DNA from: Rothia koreensis
GTDB lineage: Bacteria > Actinomycetota > Actinomycetes > Actinomycetales > Micrococcaceae
Length of the DNA stretch: 64,000 nt
NCBI RefSeq assembly: GCF_004136575.1
Contig: NZ_NOIQ01000011.1
Span: 1-64,000 of the forward strand
Direction of reading: 5' to 3'
Both the position numbers and the translations under genes were made by a program. A model generated the notes under the pieces. It made no database searches and was not told where the DNA came from. It saw only the letters and a list, made by a program, of their open reading frames with translations. This document shows positions 52,396 to 64,000 of the stretch, piece after piece; within the stretch, counting starts at the first letter, position 1, and each line of letters starts with the position of its first letter.

Positions 52396-54627
52396 ATGAC
52401 TTCACCTCGTTCTCGTGAAACCCCACGCCCCACCTGGAATACCGACGCCGTGCCCCCGGAGACCCGGAAGGCGCCGACCACGCGCTCGATGCACGGGCAC
52501 GACGTCGTGGACGACTACGAGTGGCTCCGCGCCAAGGACGACCCCCAGGTCATCGAACACCTCGAGCGGGAGAACGCGTATGCCGAGTCCGTGACCTCGG
52601 GGCTCGGGACGCTGCGGTCCTCGATCTTCGGGGAGATCAGGTCCCGAACCCAGGAGACCGACTTGTCGGTACCCAACCGGCTCGGCGACTGGTGGTACTT
52701 CCGCAGAACCGTCGAGGGAAAGAATTACGCGAGTTTCTGCCGTGTCCCCGCCCTGAACACCGGCGACCTGCGCGCGGACTGGACCCCACCCGAAGTTCCA
52801 GCGGATGCTGCCCTCGACGGCGAGGAAGTTCTCCTCGACTGCAACGAGCTGGCCGAAGGTCTCCCCTTCTTCGCTCTGGGATCCTTCCACGTCACCGAAG
52901 ACGGCCGGCTGCTGACGTACTCCGTCGACGATTCCGGCGACGAACGTTTCGACCAGTACGTCAAGGATCTGACCACGGGCTCGCTCCTGCCCGACGTCGT
53001 GGAGGGGGTCTTCGCCGGCGGTTTTCTCACGCCGAAGGGCTCGCACCTGGTCTACACCTTGGTCGACGACTCGTGGCGCCCTTATGAGCTGCGTTCGCAT
53101 CGGCTCGGCACGCCCGTGGATCAGGACCTGGTCCTTCACCACGAGGAGGACGTCGCCCTGTGGCTGGGCGCTGAGACGACGGCGGACGAGAAGCATCTGT
53201 GCATCGACGTCGGATGCTCGGAGTACAACGAGACGCGACTCCTGGCTCTCGCCGACCTCGAGGCCGCCGGGCCGGGGCGGGCCCCCGTCTCCCACGTGGT
53301 CATTCCTCGTGAGGAACGGGTTCTGTATTCCGCCGAACCGATCGAGCTCGACGGCCGGCCCTATGTTCTGCTGTGTCATGACCATCAGGCCCCGAACGGC
53401 GAGTTGACCGCCGTCGACTACGATTCCGCGCTCTCGGGTCTGTCGATGGACGAGTTGCGCTCGACGTGGACCGTGGTGGTGCCGGCGTCGTCGACGCGAC
53501 GACTCAACGGCTTCCATTTCAACCAGACCCACCTGGCTGCCAGCCTGCGCGAGGACGGGCTCGAGAAGGCCGGGTTCATCAGCCTGGACGCGATTAGGGA
53601 AACACTTGAGGGCGGCGACCTCCCCGAACCCTTCGAGCCCTTCTCCGGCGAGGAGCTCTATACCGCCAAGATCACGGCCATGGCGCTGCGTTCGCCCGTC
53701 GTGGGTCTGGGCTACATCTCGTATGTGACGCCGTGGCGGCAGTACGACTACTTCCCCGGCTTGGACGAGCTCGAGCTCCGCAAGCAGACCCCGGTTCTGG
53801 GCGGCTTCCGAAGCGAGGACTACGTCGCCCACCGCGAGTGGGCGCAGGCCCCCGACGGGACGATGGTTCCTCTTTCGGTGATCCACCGGGCCGACGCCGA
53901 CCTGCAGACTCCTCACCCGGTGATCCAGTACGGGTACGGATCCTACGAGGCCAGTTCGAATCCGGGGTTTTCGGTGTCGCGCCTGAGCCTGCTCGATCGC
54001 GGTGTGGTCTACGTGGTGGCACACGTGCGGGGTGGCGGCGAACTCGGCCGAGACTGGTACCTGCAGGGCAAGAAACTGCAGAAAATCAATACCTTCACCG
54101 ACTTCGTCGCGGTCACCGATCACGTGGCCACGCAACCGTGGGCCGACGAATCCCGCATCGCCGCCTATGGCGGTTCGGCGGGCGGACTGCTCATGGGCGC
54201 GATAGTCAATATGGCCCCCGAAAAGTATTGCGGCGTCCTGGCCGCGGTCCCCTTCGTTGACCCGGTGACCAGTATCAGCGATCCGGATCTTCCCCTGTCC
54301 GCTCTCGAGTGGGAGGAATGGGGCAACCCGATCGAGGACAAGGAAGTCTACGAGTACATGACGTCCTACGCCCCTTACGAGAACGTCCGCTCGGTGGCTT
54401 ACCCGCCCATTGCGGCCGTGACGAGCTTGAACGATACCCGGGTGCTTTACGTTGAGCCCGCCAAGTGGGTTCCCAAGCTCCGCGAACACACCACCGGCAC
54501 GGCCCCGATCCTGCTGCGTATCGAGATGGACGGCGGCCACGGCGGCGGCTCCGGACGGTATCGCCAGTGGGAGGACACGGCCTGGGAGTACGCCTTCCTG
54601 CTCAACTGCCTCGGTATCGACTCCTAG
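52396..54627 (+). CDS. ptrB: Oligopeptidase B (S9A serine peptidase)
   Basis: A 743-aa prolyl-oligopeptidase-family enzyme cleaving short peptides, usually after Lys/Arg. The seven-bladed propeller spans about 75-430; the hydrolase domain has Ser in AYGGSAGGLLMGA (about 594), Asp in VTSLNDTRVLYVEPAKW (about 680) and His in MDGGHGGGSGRYRQW (about 715). VVAHVRGGGELGRDWY is typical of PtrB. No signal peptide, so it is cytoplasmic. It is followed by repeat array C. Confidence 0.92.
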   Translation: MTSPRSRETPRPTWNTDAVPPETRKAPTTRSMHGHDVVDDYEWLRAKDDPQVIEHLERENAYAESVTSGLGTLRSSIFGEIRSRTQETDLSVPNRLGDWWYFRRTVEGKNYASFCRVPALNTGDLRADWTPPEVPADAALDGEEVLLDCNELAEGLPFFALGSFHVTEDGRLLTYSVDDSGDERFDQYVKDLTTGSLLPDVVEGVFAGGFLTPKGSHLVYTLVDDSWRPYELRSHRLGTPVDQDLVLHHEEDVALWLGAETTADEKHLCIDVGCSEYNETRLLALADLEAAGPGRAPVSHVVIPREERVLYSAEPIELDGRPYVLLCHDHQAPNGELTAVDYDSALSGLSMDELRSTWTVVVPASSTRRLNGFHFNQTHLAASLREDGLEKAGFISLDAIRETLEGGDLPEPFEPFSGEELYTAKITAMALRSPVVGLGYISYVTPWRQYDYFPGLDELELRKQTPVLGGFRSEDYVAHREWAQAPDGTMVPLSVIHRADADLQTPHPVIQYGYGSYEASSNPGFSVSRLSLLDRGVVYVVAHVRGGGELGRDWYLQGKKLQKINTFTDFVAVTDHVATQPWADESRIAAYGGSAGGLLMGAIVNMAPEKYCGVLAAVPFVDPVTSISDPDLPLSALEWEEWGNPIEDKEVYEYMTSYAPYENVRSVAYPPIAAVTSLNDTRVLYVEPAKWVPKLREHTTGTAPILLRIEMDGGHGGGSGRYRQWEDTAWEYAFLLNCLGIDS

Positions 54628-54667
54628 CGCCGGGCCGGCGTCGGGGGGCCGGGGGCGGGGCCGGCGT

Positions 54668-54814
54668 CGAGGTGGCAATCCTGAGCGATTTTCCCCGCGA
54701 GGTGGCAGTTTTGGGACCGAAACCGCCGAATTTCGTCCCAAAACTGCCACCTCGGCGGCGGAGCTGCACGAGGTTGCCACCTCGCCGGCGGGACAGCACA
54801 AAACTGCCACCTCG
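54668..54814. repeat. Bipolar repeat array C (two forward, three reverse 20-bp units)
   Basis: Forward units at 54668-54687 and 54698-54717, a 17-bp centre (54718-54734), reverse units at 54735-54754, 54765-54784 and 54795-54814: every spacing is 30 bp. At the dyad the unit ends in TTTTGGGAC and its partner begins GTCCCAAAA, where other loci have GAGCG/CGCTC: both arms changed together. The centre also pairs (GAAA with TTTC). It lies between the convergent ptrB and gatB genes; 54628-54667 and 54815-54906 hold only GC-rich filler. Confidence 0.93.
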
Positions 54815-54906
54815 GCGCTGCGGGCTCGCCGCTGTAACTTCACGGCCGGACCTCGCCGGCGAGGCCTCACGCCGGCCACCAGGGGCCTTGCCTCGATCCG
54901 GACACA

Positions 54907-54956
54907 GACCGAGGGGCGCCCGATTGACCAGCTAGGTCACCGGGCGCCCCTCGGTC
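54907..54956. terminator. Terminator after gatB
   Basis: Perfect 16-bp arms (54907-54922, 54941-54956) with an inner TGACC/GGTCA stem and an AGCTA loop lie 18 bp after the gatB stop. No U-run. It probably acts on both strands next to array C. Confidence 0.8.
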
Positions 54957-54973
54957 TCGTATACCGCGCGTTC

Positions 54974-56476
54974 TCAGCCTTCGACGCCGAGCTTTTCGAG
55001 GATCAGCTCACGCACGCGGGCGGCGTCGGCCTGGCCTCGGGTGGCCTTCATGACCTGGCCGACCACGGCACCGGCGGCCTGGACCTTGCCGCCGCGGATC
55101 TTCTCGGCGACGTCGGGCATGCTGGCCAAGGCGTCGTCGACGGCGCTCGAGAGCTCGCCTTCGTCGGAGACGACGGCGAGTCCGCGTTTCTCGACAACCT
55201 CCCCCGGGGTCCCCTCTCCATCTACCACGTGCTCGAGCACCTGGCGGGCGATCTTGTCGTTGATCTTCCCTTCCTGGATGAGCCCGTCCAGTTCGACGAC
55301 GGTCTCGGGGCTCGCGCCCAGATCACCGGGATCGATCTCACGCACCTTGGCCAGGCGCGAGATCTCTCCCATCCACCACTTCCTGGCGACCGACGCGCTG
55401 GCGCCGGCGGCAATGGTTTCCTCGATCTCGGTCATCACACCGGCGTTGACGACGTCCCGGAATTCCTCGTCCGAGTACCCCCAGTCGGCCTGGAGCCGAC
55501 GACGACGTTCGGCGGGCGGTTCCGGAAGCTCGGCCCGCAACCGCTCGATCCACTCCGCATTCGTCACGACCGGCACAAGGTCCGGTTCGGGGAAATAGCG
55601 GTAGTCGTCGGCGTCGGACTTGGGACGGCCGGAGGTCGTCTCCCTCGTGTCCTCGTGCCAGTGACGGGTTTCCTGGACGATCTGCTCCCCGGCATCGAGA
55701 ACCGCCGCATGGCGGCAGATCTCGTAGCGCACCGCGCGCTCGACGGCACGCATCGAGTTCACGTTCTTGGTCTCGGTGCGGGTGCCGAGGGTTTCGGAAC
55801 CCTTGGGGCTCAGAGACACGTTGGCATCGCAACGAACATTGCCGCGCTCCATGCGTGCGTCCGAAATACCCAGGTTCTTCACGATCTCCCGAATGGCCTT
55901 GACGTACGCCTTGGCCAGTTCCGGGGCCCTCTCCCCCGCGCCCCGGATCGGACGCGTCACGATCTCAATGAGAGGTACGCCGGAGCGGTTGTAGTCCACC
56001 AGGGAGTATTCGGCGCCCTGGATGCGGCCGGCCCCACCCTTGTGGCTCAACTTGCCCGCGTCTTCCTCCATGTGCGCCCGCTCGATCTCGACAGTGAACT
56101 GCGTACCGTCCTCGAGCTCGATATCCACCGAACCGTTTTCGGCAATCGGTTCGTCGTACTGTGAGGTCTGGAAATTCTTGGGCGTATCAGGGTAGAAGTA
56201 GTTCTTTCTGGCGAAGTGGCTCACCGGAGCGATGTCACAGCCGAGGGCCAGACCCAGCTTGATCGCCGACTCCACCGCTGTTCCGTTGACCTTGGGAAGC
56301 ACTCCCGGAAGGCCCAGCGACACCGGGGTGATGTTGGTGTTCGGTTCGTCACCGAACGCGTTCGGGGCGTCGTCGAACATCTTGGTCTTGGTGTTCAGCT
56401 CAACGTGCACCTCGAAACCCAGTACGGGATCGTACTTGGCCATGGCCTCGTCGAAGGACAAAATCTCGTCTGACAT
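54974..56476 (-). CDS. gatB: Aspartyl/glutamyl-tRNA amidotransferase subunit B
   Basis: GatB binds the misacylated Glu-tRNA(Gln) or Asp-tRNA(Asn) and phosphorylates it before amidation. At 500 aa it has VLGFEVHVELNTKTKMFDDA, the NKNYFYPDxPK-type ARKNYFYPDTPKNFQTSQYD, VDYNRSGVPLIEIVT, ERGNVRCDANVSLSPKGSE and DYRYFPEPDLVP, and a C-terminal YqeY/GatB tail domain. Its ATG lies directly behind the gatA stop. Confidence 0.96.
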   Translation of the reverse strand: MSDEILSFDEAMAKYDPVLGFEVHVELNTKTKMFDDAPNAFGDEPNTNITPVSLGLPGVLPKVNGTAVESAIKLGLALGCDIAPVSHFARKNYFYPDTPKNFQTSQYDEPIAENGSVDIELEDGTQFTVEIERAHMEEDAGKLSHKGGAGRIQGAEYSLVDYNRSGVPLIEIVTRPIRGAGERAPELAKAYVKAIREIVKNLGISDARMERGNVRCDANVSLSPKGSETLGTRTETKNVNSMRAVERAVRYEICRHAAVLDAGEQIVQETRHWHEDTRETTSGRPKSDADDYRYFPEPDLVPVVTNAEWIERLRAELPEPPAERRRRLQADWGYSDEEFRDVVNAGVMTEIEETIAAGASASVARKWWMGEISRLAKVREIDPGDLGASPETVVELDGLIQEGKINDKIARQVLEHVVDGEGTPGEVVEKRGLAVVSDEGELSSAVDDALASMPDVAEKIRGGKVQAAGAVVGQVMKATRGQADAARVRELILEKLGVEG

Positions 56477-58075
<1,599 letters not shown>

Positions 58076-58088
58076 GTTTGCGCCCTCC

Positions 58089-58385
58089 CTAGTCTTCGTC
58101 CAGGATGGCCGGGACCTTGAACTGGCCGTCCTCGGCATCGGGCGCGTTGTTCAGCGCTTCATCGTTGGTCAGGGTTTCTCCCACGACGTCCTCCCGGAAG
58201 GCGTTGGACAGCGGAAGCGGATGCGATGTGGGTGGGACGTCGTCAATCGGCGCTGCCGATACCGATTGCACCGCTCCGACGATCCCGTCGAGCTCCGAGG
58301 ACATCGATTCCAGCTCGGTCTCGTCCATCTCGATGTGAGCCAAGGCCGCTAAGTGTGCGACCTGGTCACGCGTAATGGCAGTCAT
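58089..58385 (-). CDS. gatC: Aspartyl/glutamyl-tRNA amidotransferase subunit C
   Basis: The 98-aa stabilising subunit of GatCAB. It has [20 protein letters not shown] at the N-terminus and the belt region [20 protein letters not shown], ending FKVPAIL, which docks on GatA. GGAG precedes the ATG at 58385. First gene of the operon; its promoter should lie in 58386-58483. Confidence 0.94.
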   Translation of the reverse strand: MTAITRDQVAHLAALAHIEMDETELESMSSELDGIVGAVQSVSAAPIDDVPPTSHPLPLSNAFREDVVGETLTNDEALNNAPDAEDGQFKVPAILDED

Positions 58386-58483
58386 GAATTCTCCTGCTCC
58401 GTTGGCGCTGTCTCTTCCCTGCGCGACTCCTGGGGCGGGAACGCGCGGGTCCCGTACCAGTCTAGTCATGGCCGAGAACGGGT

Positions 58484-58526
58484 TAAAACAATCGTGCCCC
58501 GCCCTGTGGACAGGGCGGGGCACGAT
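58484..58526 (-). terminator. Intrinsic terminator after rpf
   Basis: Perfect 16-bp arms (58491-58506, 58511-58526) with a TGGA loop, followed on the minus strand by TGTTTTAACC (T4 at 58485-58489). A strong terminator 47 bp after the rpf-like gene, ahead of gatC. Confidence 0.9.
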
Positions 58527-58573
58527 CTGAAAGAAGTGTACGGACTCACCGAAGTGAGCTGTACAGGCCTCAC

Positions 58574-59329
58574 TTACGCGGCCGGGATCTCCAGGGTCTG
58601 GCCCGGGAAGATCAGGTCCGGGTTGGTCACGACGGAGCCGTTGGCCTGAACCAGGGCATCGACGGACACGCCGTACTGATCGGCGATCGACTTCAGGGTC
58701 TCGCCAACGGACACGGTGTGAGTAGCAGCGGAGGACTGAACCGGGGCAGCAACCTGCTCCTGGGCGGGAGCCTCGTAGGTCTGCTGCTCGGGAACCTGCT
58801 GAACCTCGGGCTGAGCCTGCTCAACGGGAGCCTGCTCGGGCTGAGCCTGCTCAACGGGGGCCTGCTCAACGGGAGCCTGCTCAGGCTGGGCCTGCTCGGC
58901 CGGAGCCTGGAACTCCTGGACATCCTGGGACTGAGCCTGGACGTCCTGCTGCGGCTGAGCCTGCTCCTGCTGACCGGAACCGGAATCGCCGGAACCTGCC
59001 TGCTGGGAGCAAACCGGCCATGCACCGGGGCCCTGCTCGGCCAGAACACGCTCGGCAACCTGGATCTGCTGTTCCTTGGAAGCGTTCTGCGGGTCGCCCT
59101 GGCCACCGAAGGAGGACCAGGTGCTCGGGGTGAACTGCAGGCCACCGGAGAAGCCGTTACCGGTCGAGGTCGACCAGTCTCCGCCGGACTCGCACTGTGC
59201 GACGGCGTCCCAGTCGAGGCTATCGGCATTTGCGGGAGCGGTAGCCAGCGCACCGGCGGCGGCGCCACCGATCACGAGGGCGGCTGCACCGCGGCGGGCA
59301 TTGCGTCGGAAAGTGGAAGTATTGTTCAC
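58574..59329 (-). CDS. Resuscitation-promoting factor (Rpf) with LysM domain
   Basis: A 251-aa secreted muralytic protein. The signal peptide ([19 protein letters not shown]) ends near APANA-DS. The Rpf domain follows at 37-110: [15 protein letters not shown] carries the catalytic Glu, then [18 protein letters not shown] and [17 protein letters not shown]. Residues ~115-200 are a Gln/Pro/Glu/Ala linker with near-exact repeats ([10 protein letters not shown], three or more copies). A C-terminal LysM ([20 protein letters not shown]) binds peptidoglycan. Rpf enzymes cut glycan strands and wake dormant cells. A terminator follows. The promoter region has an OmpR-type direct repeat. Confidence 0.93.
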   Translation of the reverse strand: MNNTSTFRRNARRGAAALVIGGAAAGALATAPANADSLDWDAVAQCESGGDWSTSTGNGFSGGLQFTPSTWSSFGGQGDPQNASKEQQIQVAERVLAEQGPGAWPVCSQQAGSGDSGSGQQEQAQPQQDVQAQSQDVQEFQAPAEQAQPEQAPVEQAPVEQAQPEQAPVEQAQPEVQQVPEQQTYEAPAQEQVAAPVQSSAATHTVSVGETLKSIADQYGVSVDALVQANGSVVTNPDLIFPGQTLEIPAA

Positions 59330-59704
59330 GATGCTCCTCAGGCCACCTACGCTCCGTCCATCCCTGGACTTCTTCGCGCCGTCGTCTACCTATAGATGTC
59401 TTAGGTCAAGTTTCAGGTGTCTGCCCTTTAGACGACGTCCGGTGTTACGGCAGCACCCAGCATTGTTCGGAAGGGGTTCTCGCAAGTCTGCGTGAACCCA
59501 TGAGTCACCTCTCGGCGACGAACTGTTTATAACGATACAGTAACGATTTTGGAGTTTGCAACCAATTTCTTGATGGAAGCGAAACTTTTTTTGGTTGGTG
59601 CCCTACCCGGCAACCAGCCAGGTCCGTAGGCACGCGTGTCAGCCTATGAGCCGACCAGGGGCGATGCAACCCTCCGCGACATGTTCCGAGTCACAAGCAT
59701 GTGA
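59330..59704. promoter_or_regulatory. Leader and promoter region of rpf
   Basis: There is no gene in these 375 bp. The 59520-59600 part is strikingly AT-rich. On the minus strand a TTGCAA (59556-59561) and TATCGT (59532-59537) are 18 bp apart and could be the -35/-10. A direct repeat TAACGAT-ACAG-TAACGAT (59530-59547, 11-bp phase) overlaps them, the layout expected for an OmpR-family regulator such as MtrA. About 200 nt of leader RNA follow; no riboswitch could be recognised in it. Confidence 0.5.
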
Positions 59705-62217
<2,513 letters not shown>

Positions 62218-62640
62218 ACGATGGGTGGCGGTTACCCGATTCGGAGGGGCTTAGCCGGTCCGGAGGGGCTTAGGCTGCTACGCGGGACGCCATCCGGCTC
62301 GGCTTCCCCTAGTACCTCAGTACCGCCTTCCGGTTCGCCTATTTCTTCACTCGGTATTGCCTCTCCCGGTATCCCCTCTTGAATGGTGGTTACCCGATTC
62401 AGAGGCGCTTGGCCTGCTGCGCGGGCCCCTTCCCGCACCTCGGCCTCCCCTTCTTGGGTGGCGGTAACCGTATTCCGAGCCGCTTGCCGTCATGAGGTGG
62501 CGGCCAGAACCCCACCCAGGGTGGGAAAACACCACGCCATCGGGCAGCCGCCACCCAACACGGGCCCGGCGGGGGGGGGCACGACGTCGTCGGGCAACCA
62601 GCACTCGATCGACCAACCGCCACTCAACGCGACCGACGAC
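62218..62640. repeat. Second-family repeat (GGGTGGCGGTTACC) in locus D, forward then inverted
   Basis: Forward motifs start near 62221 (TGGGTGGCGGTTACCCGATT), 62384 (ATGGTGGTTACCCGATTC), 62455 (TGGGTGGCGGTAACCGTATT) and 62494 (GAGGTGGCGG). A small dyad CCCACC-CAG-GGTGGG follows at 62511-62525, then inverted forms near 62550 (GCAGCCGCCACCCAAC) and 62615 (CAACCGCCACTCAAC). The last unit of locus B shares TTACCCGATTCGG with this one, so loci B and D have the same two-family composition. A nine-G run is at 62571-62579. Confidence 0.8.
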
Positions 62641-62676
62641 GCCGACCACGCGGTCCCGGCCCCAGCCACGCGCCGA

Positions 62677-62883
62677 CGAGGTGGCAATCCCGTGCGAAAT
62701 CCAGGACGAAGTGGCAATCCCGTGCGGAGTCCAGGACGAAGTGGCAACTGTGAGCGAAACCCGGCGCGAAGTGGCAGTTTTGAGCGGTTTTAGGGGCGAA
62801 AATCGCTCAAAACTGCCACCTCGCGGGAGGAAGCGCTCAAAATTGCCACTTCGCGGGAGGAAGCGCTCAAAACCGCCACCTCG
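62677..62883. repeat. Bipolar repeat array D (four forward, three reverse 20-bp units)
   Basis: Forward units at 62677, 62707, 62737 and 62767 (each 20 bp), a 17-bp centre (62787-62803), and reverse units at 62804, 62834 and 62864. Every step within an arm is exactly 30 bp. The innermost pair is complementary over 20 bp apart from one G-T, and the centre adds TTTT/AAAA pairing around AGGGGCG, giving a 57-nt hairpin. Reverse spacers are identical (CGGGAGGAAG). Unlike the other arrays it is not between convergent genes: it lies between the 3' end of the PP2C gene and the 5' side of ligA. Confidence 0.95.
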
Positions 62884-62951
62884 GCACCCCGCCCGAGCAC
62901 GGACCCCGCGCGACCGAGAACGCCCCCGGCACCCGCGTGAGTAGGAGCGAA

Positions 62952-64000
62952 CTACCGGTCCGCGTCGTCGGCGCCGGGCAGCTTCTCGTTCGTGGCCAAG
63001 GGACCGTCCGGGCGATCGCCGGTTTTCTCGGGGTCGCTGAGGTCGTTGGCGTGCCAGTTGTCCAGGTCGATCACGCCGTCATCGCTCTCGGCGCGGTCCA
63101 CGCCGTCCGTGTCGCCGTCGCACCCGTGGTTCTGGCACGAACCGGCCTGCACGGCGTCGGCGACGATGACCGAGATGTTGTCCCGCCCGCCCGCGCGGAT
63201 CGCCGCGGCTTGGAGAACGGCCGAGGCGTCCTTGGGGTGGACGACGGTCGAGAGAACTCTGGCCATGTATTCATTGGACAGCTCTCCGGACAGGCCGTCC
63301 GAGCACATCATCAGACGGTCACCCGGTTTGGCAGGGATGACCCAGAAATCGGGCTCCCAGTAATTGCCCGTCCCCAGGGCTCGCGTAATCACGTTGCGCC
63401 TCGGGTGGGTGAGGGCCTCGAGGGCCGTGATCTGTCCCGTGTCGACCAGGTACTGGACCTCGGAGTGGTCCACCGTGATCTGTTCGAGGCTCACGCCTTC
63501 GATGGGCGTCTGCGAGACGGAGGTAGGCGTGTCGCTGATGGGTTCGTCGGTGTCCCGCCGAAGCCGGTACGTGCGCGAGTCGCCGACGTTGAAGATGATC
63601 CACATGTTCTGGCCGCCGATCTTGACCAGCCAGGCTCCCGTGAGCGTTGTGCCTGCGCGCATGGCGGCGGCCGATTTGATGCTTTCGTCCGCCTCGCCGA
63701 TCACGCCCTTGATGTCGTTGAGGATCTCCATGATCTTGGCGTTGAGGTTGGACGTGGCCCGACGACGCCGCTTGAACAGGCCCTTCGAATCCTCTGCCTG
63801 AACCTCCGCGGGTTCGACCTCGAAGGAGAGCGTGCGGAAGAGCTCTGCCTCGGCCAGGGTGTTGACGCACATGGCGCTGGCCACCTCACCGGCCTCGTGA
63901 CCGCCCATACCGTCGGCCACGGCGCACAGGTTGCCGATGGACACCAAGGAGTCCTCGTTGTTGGAACGGTGACTGCCCTTGTTGGTCGTGGCACCAACGC
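62952..64000 (-). CDS. PP2C-family serine/threonine protein phosphatase (5' end beyond window)
   Basis: A metal-dependent protein phosphatase. The frame is open to the right edge, so the first residues are missing. It reads TNKGSHRSNNEDSLVSIGNL, then AVADGMGGHEAGEVAS (metal Asp), GTTLTGAWLV, IFNVGDSRTYRLR, HPRRNVITRALG, LMMCSDGLSGELS and AAIRAGGRDNISVIVAD: all PP2C motifs in order. After the first motifs there is an insert of about 35 residues with a basic KRRRRATS stretch, and the C-terminal ~75 residues are acidic and non-catalytic. In actinobacteria such enzymes (PstP) oppose PknA/B kinases, but those genes are not in view and the predicted transmembrane helix of PstP is absent. Confidence 0.93.
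   Translation of the reverse strand, partial: VGATTNKGSHRSNNEDSLVSIGNLCAVADGMGGHEAGEVASAMCVNTLAEAELFRTLSFEVEPAEVQAEDSKGLFKRRRRATSNLNAKIMEILNDIKGVIGEADESIKSAAAMRAGTTLTGAWLVKIGGQNMWIIFNVGDSRTYRLRRDTDEPISDTPTSVSQTPIEGVSLEQITVDHSEVQYLVDTGQITALEALTHPRRNVITRALGTGNYWEPDFWVIPAKPGDRLMMCSDGLSGELSNEYMARVLSTVVHPKDASAVLQAAAIRAGGRDNISVIVADAVQAGSCQNHGCDGDTDGVDRAESDDGVIDLDNWHANDLSDPEKTGDRPDGPLATNEKLPGADDADR

Noticed and set aside
52402-54879. 825-codon open frame opposite ptrB
   Set aside because: Antisense shadow of a clearly real peptidase gene, and it runs into repeat array C.
59330-59529. ydaO-type c-di-AMP riboswitch ahead of rpf
   Set aside because: Many actinobacterial rpf genes have one, but the conserved blocks are not recognisable in this leader.
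62571-62579. Nine-G homopolymer as a phase-variation tract
   Set aside because: It is not in or just upstream of a gene and may be a sequencing-length error in a repeat-rich gap.
62677-62883. CRISPR array
   Set aside because: The 20-bp units are followed by only 10-bp spacers, spacers are partly identical, orientation flips at a dyad, and no cas genes are near.

Overview
The window is 64 kb of high-GC DNA from an actinobacterium. The order rimP-nusA-ylxR-infB-rbfA-truB, rpsB-tsf-pyrH-frr-cdsA, rseP next to a DUF4081/GNAT gene and proS, gatCAB, dnaG-dgt-dusB, a resuscitation-promoting factor with LysM, a SAM-IV riboswitch and frequent GTG/TTG starts all point to the order Micrococcales, probably Micrococcaceae-like. 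I cannot name a genus. Bases 5-37 match the Illumina Nextera read-1 adapter with one mismatch, so the left end is a contig edge carrying adapter and the first gene is cut there. The last gene, a PP2C phosphatase, is cut by the right end.

Layout. 0-3 kb: a truncated DNA methyltransferase facing a small HTH regulator across two matching operator-like boxes (edge of a likely restriction-modification locus), then luxS-mtnN (activated methyl cycle) and an aldo/keto reductase. 3-13 kb, minus strand: the rimP to ribF translation/ribosome-maturation run, with three membrane-protein genes between truB and ribF. 13-20 kb: a DUF4439-like exported protein, a TSUP permease, proS, a GNAT gene and rseP. 20-24 kb: a catabolic island with prpF-like tautomerase and SLC13/MatC carrier divergent from pobA. 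24-36 kb: GH18-like secreted protein, ABC exporter, DivIVA-like gene, cdsA-frr-pyrH-tsf-rpsB, secreted M23 protein, tRNA(CAU), GT4 glycosyltransferase, holin-X membrane protein and tRNA-Asn. 36-46 kb: dnaG, dgt, dusB, class III aminotransferase divergent from an SDR, alkyltransferase-like gene, GNAT, glyS and an S4 protein. 47-55 kb: a hydrolase, metX-metY behind a SAM-IV riboswitch, an amino-acid permease and oligopeptidase B. 55-64 kb: gatCAB, rpf, ligA and PP2C.

The genes are mostly housekeeping: translation, envelope and replication. A sulfur/methyl theme links luxS, mtnN, metX, metY and the riboswitch.

The most unusual content lies in four long gene-free gaps (14.2-14.8, 46.4-47.1, 54.6-54.97 and 61.95-62.95 kb). 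Each holds an array of a 20-bp element (consensus CGARGTGGCANTYYYGWGCG): copies in forward orientation, then a dyad with exactly 17 bp between the two innermost copies, then copies in reverse orientation. Neighbouring copies repeat every 30, 31 or 41 bp. Three arrays sit between convergent genes. Innermost arms change in a compensatory way between loci, so a large hairpin seems to be conserved. A second, related element (GGGTGGCGGTTACC core, six copies at exactly 42 bp in one locus) lies beside two of the arrays. I do not recognise this family; it is the best candidate for something undescribed here.
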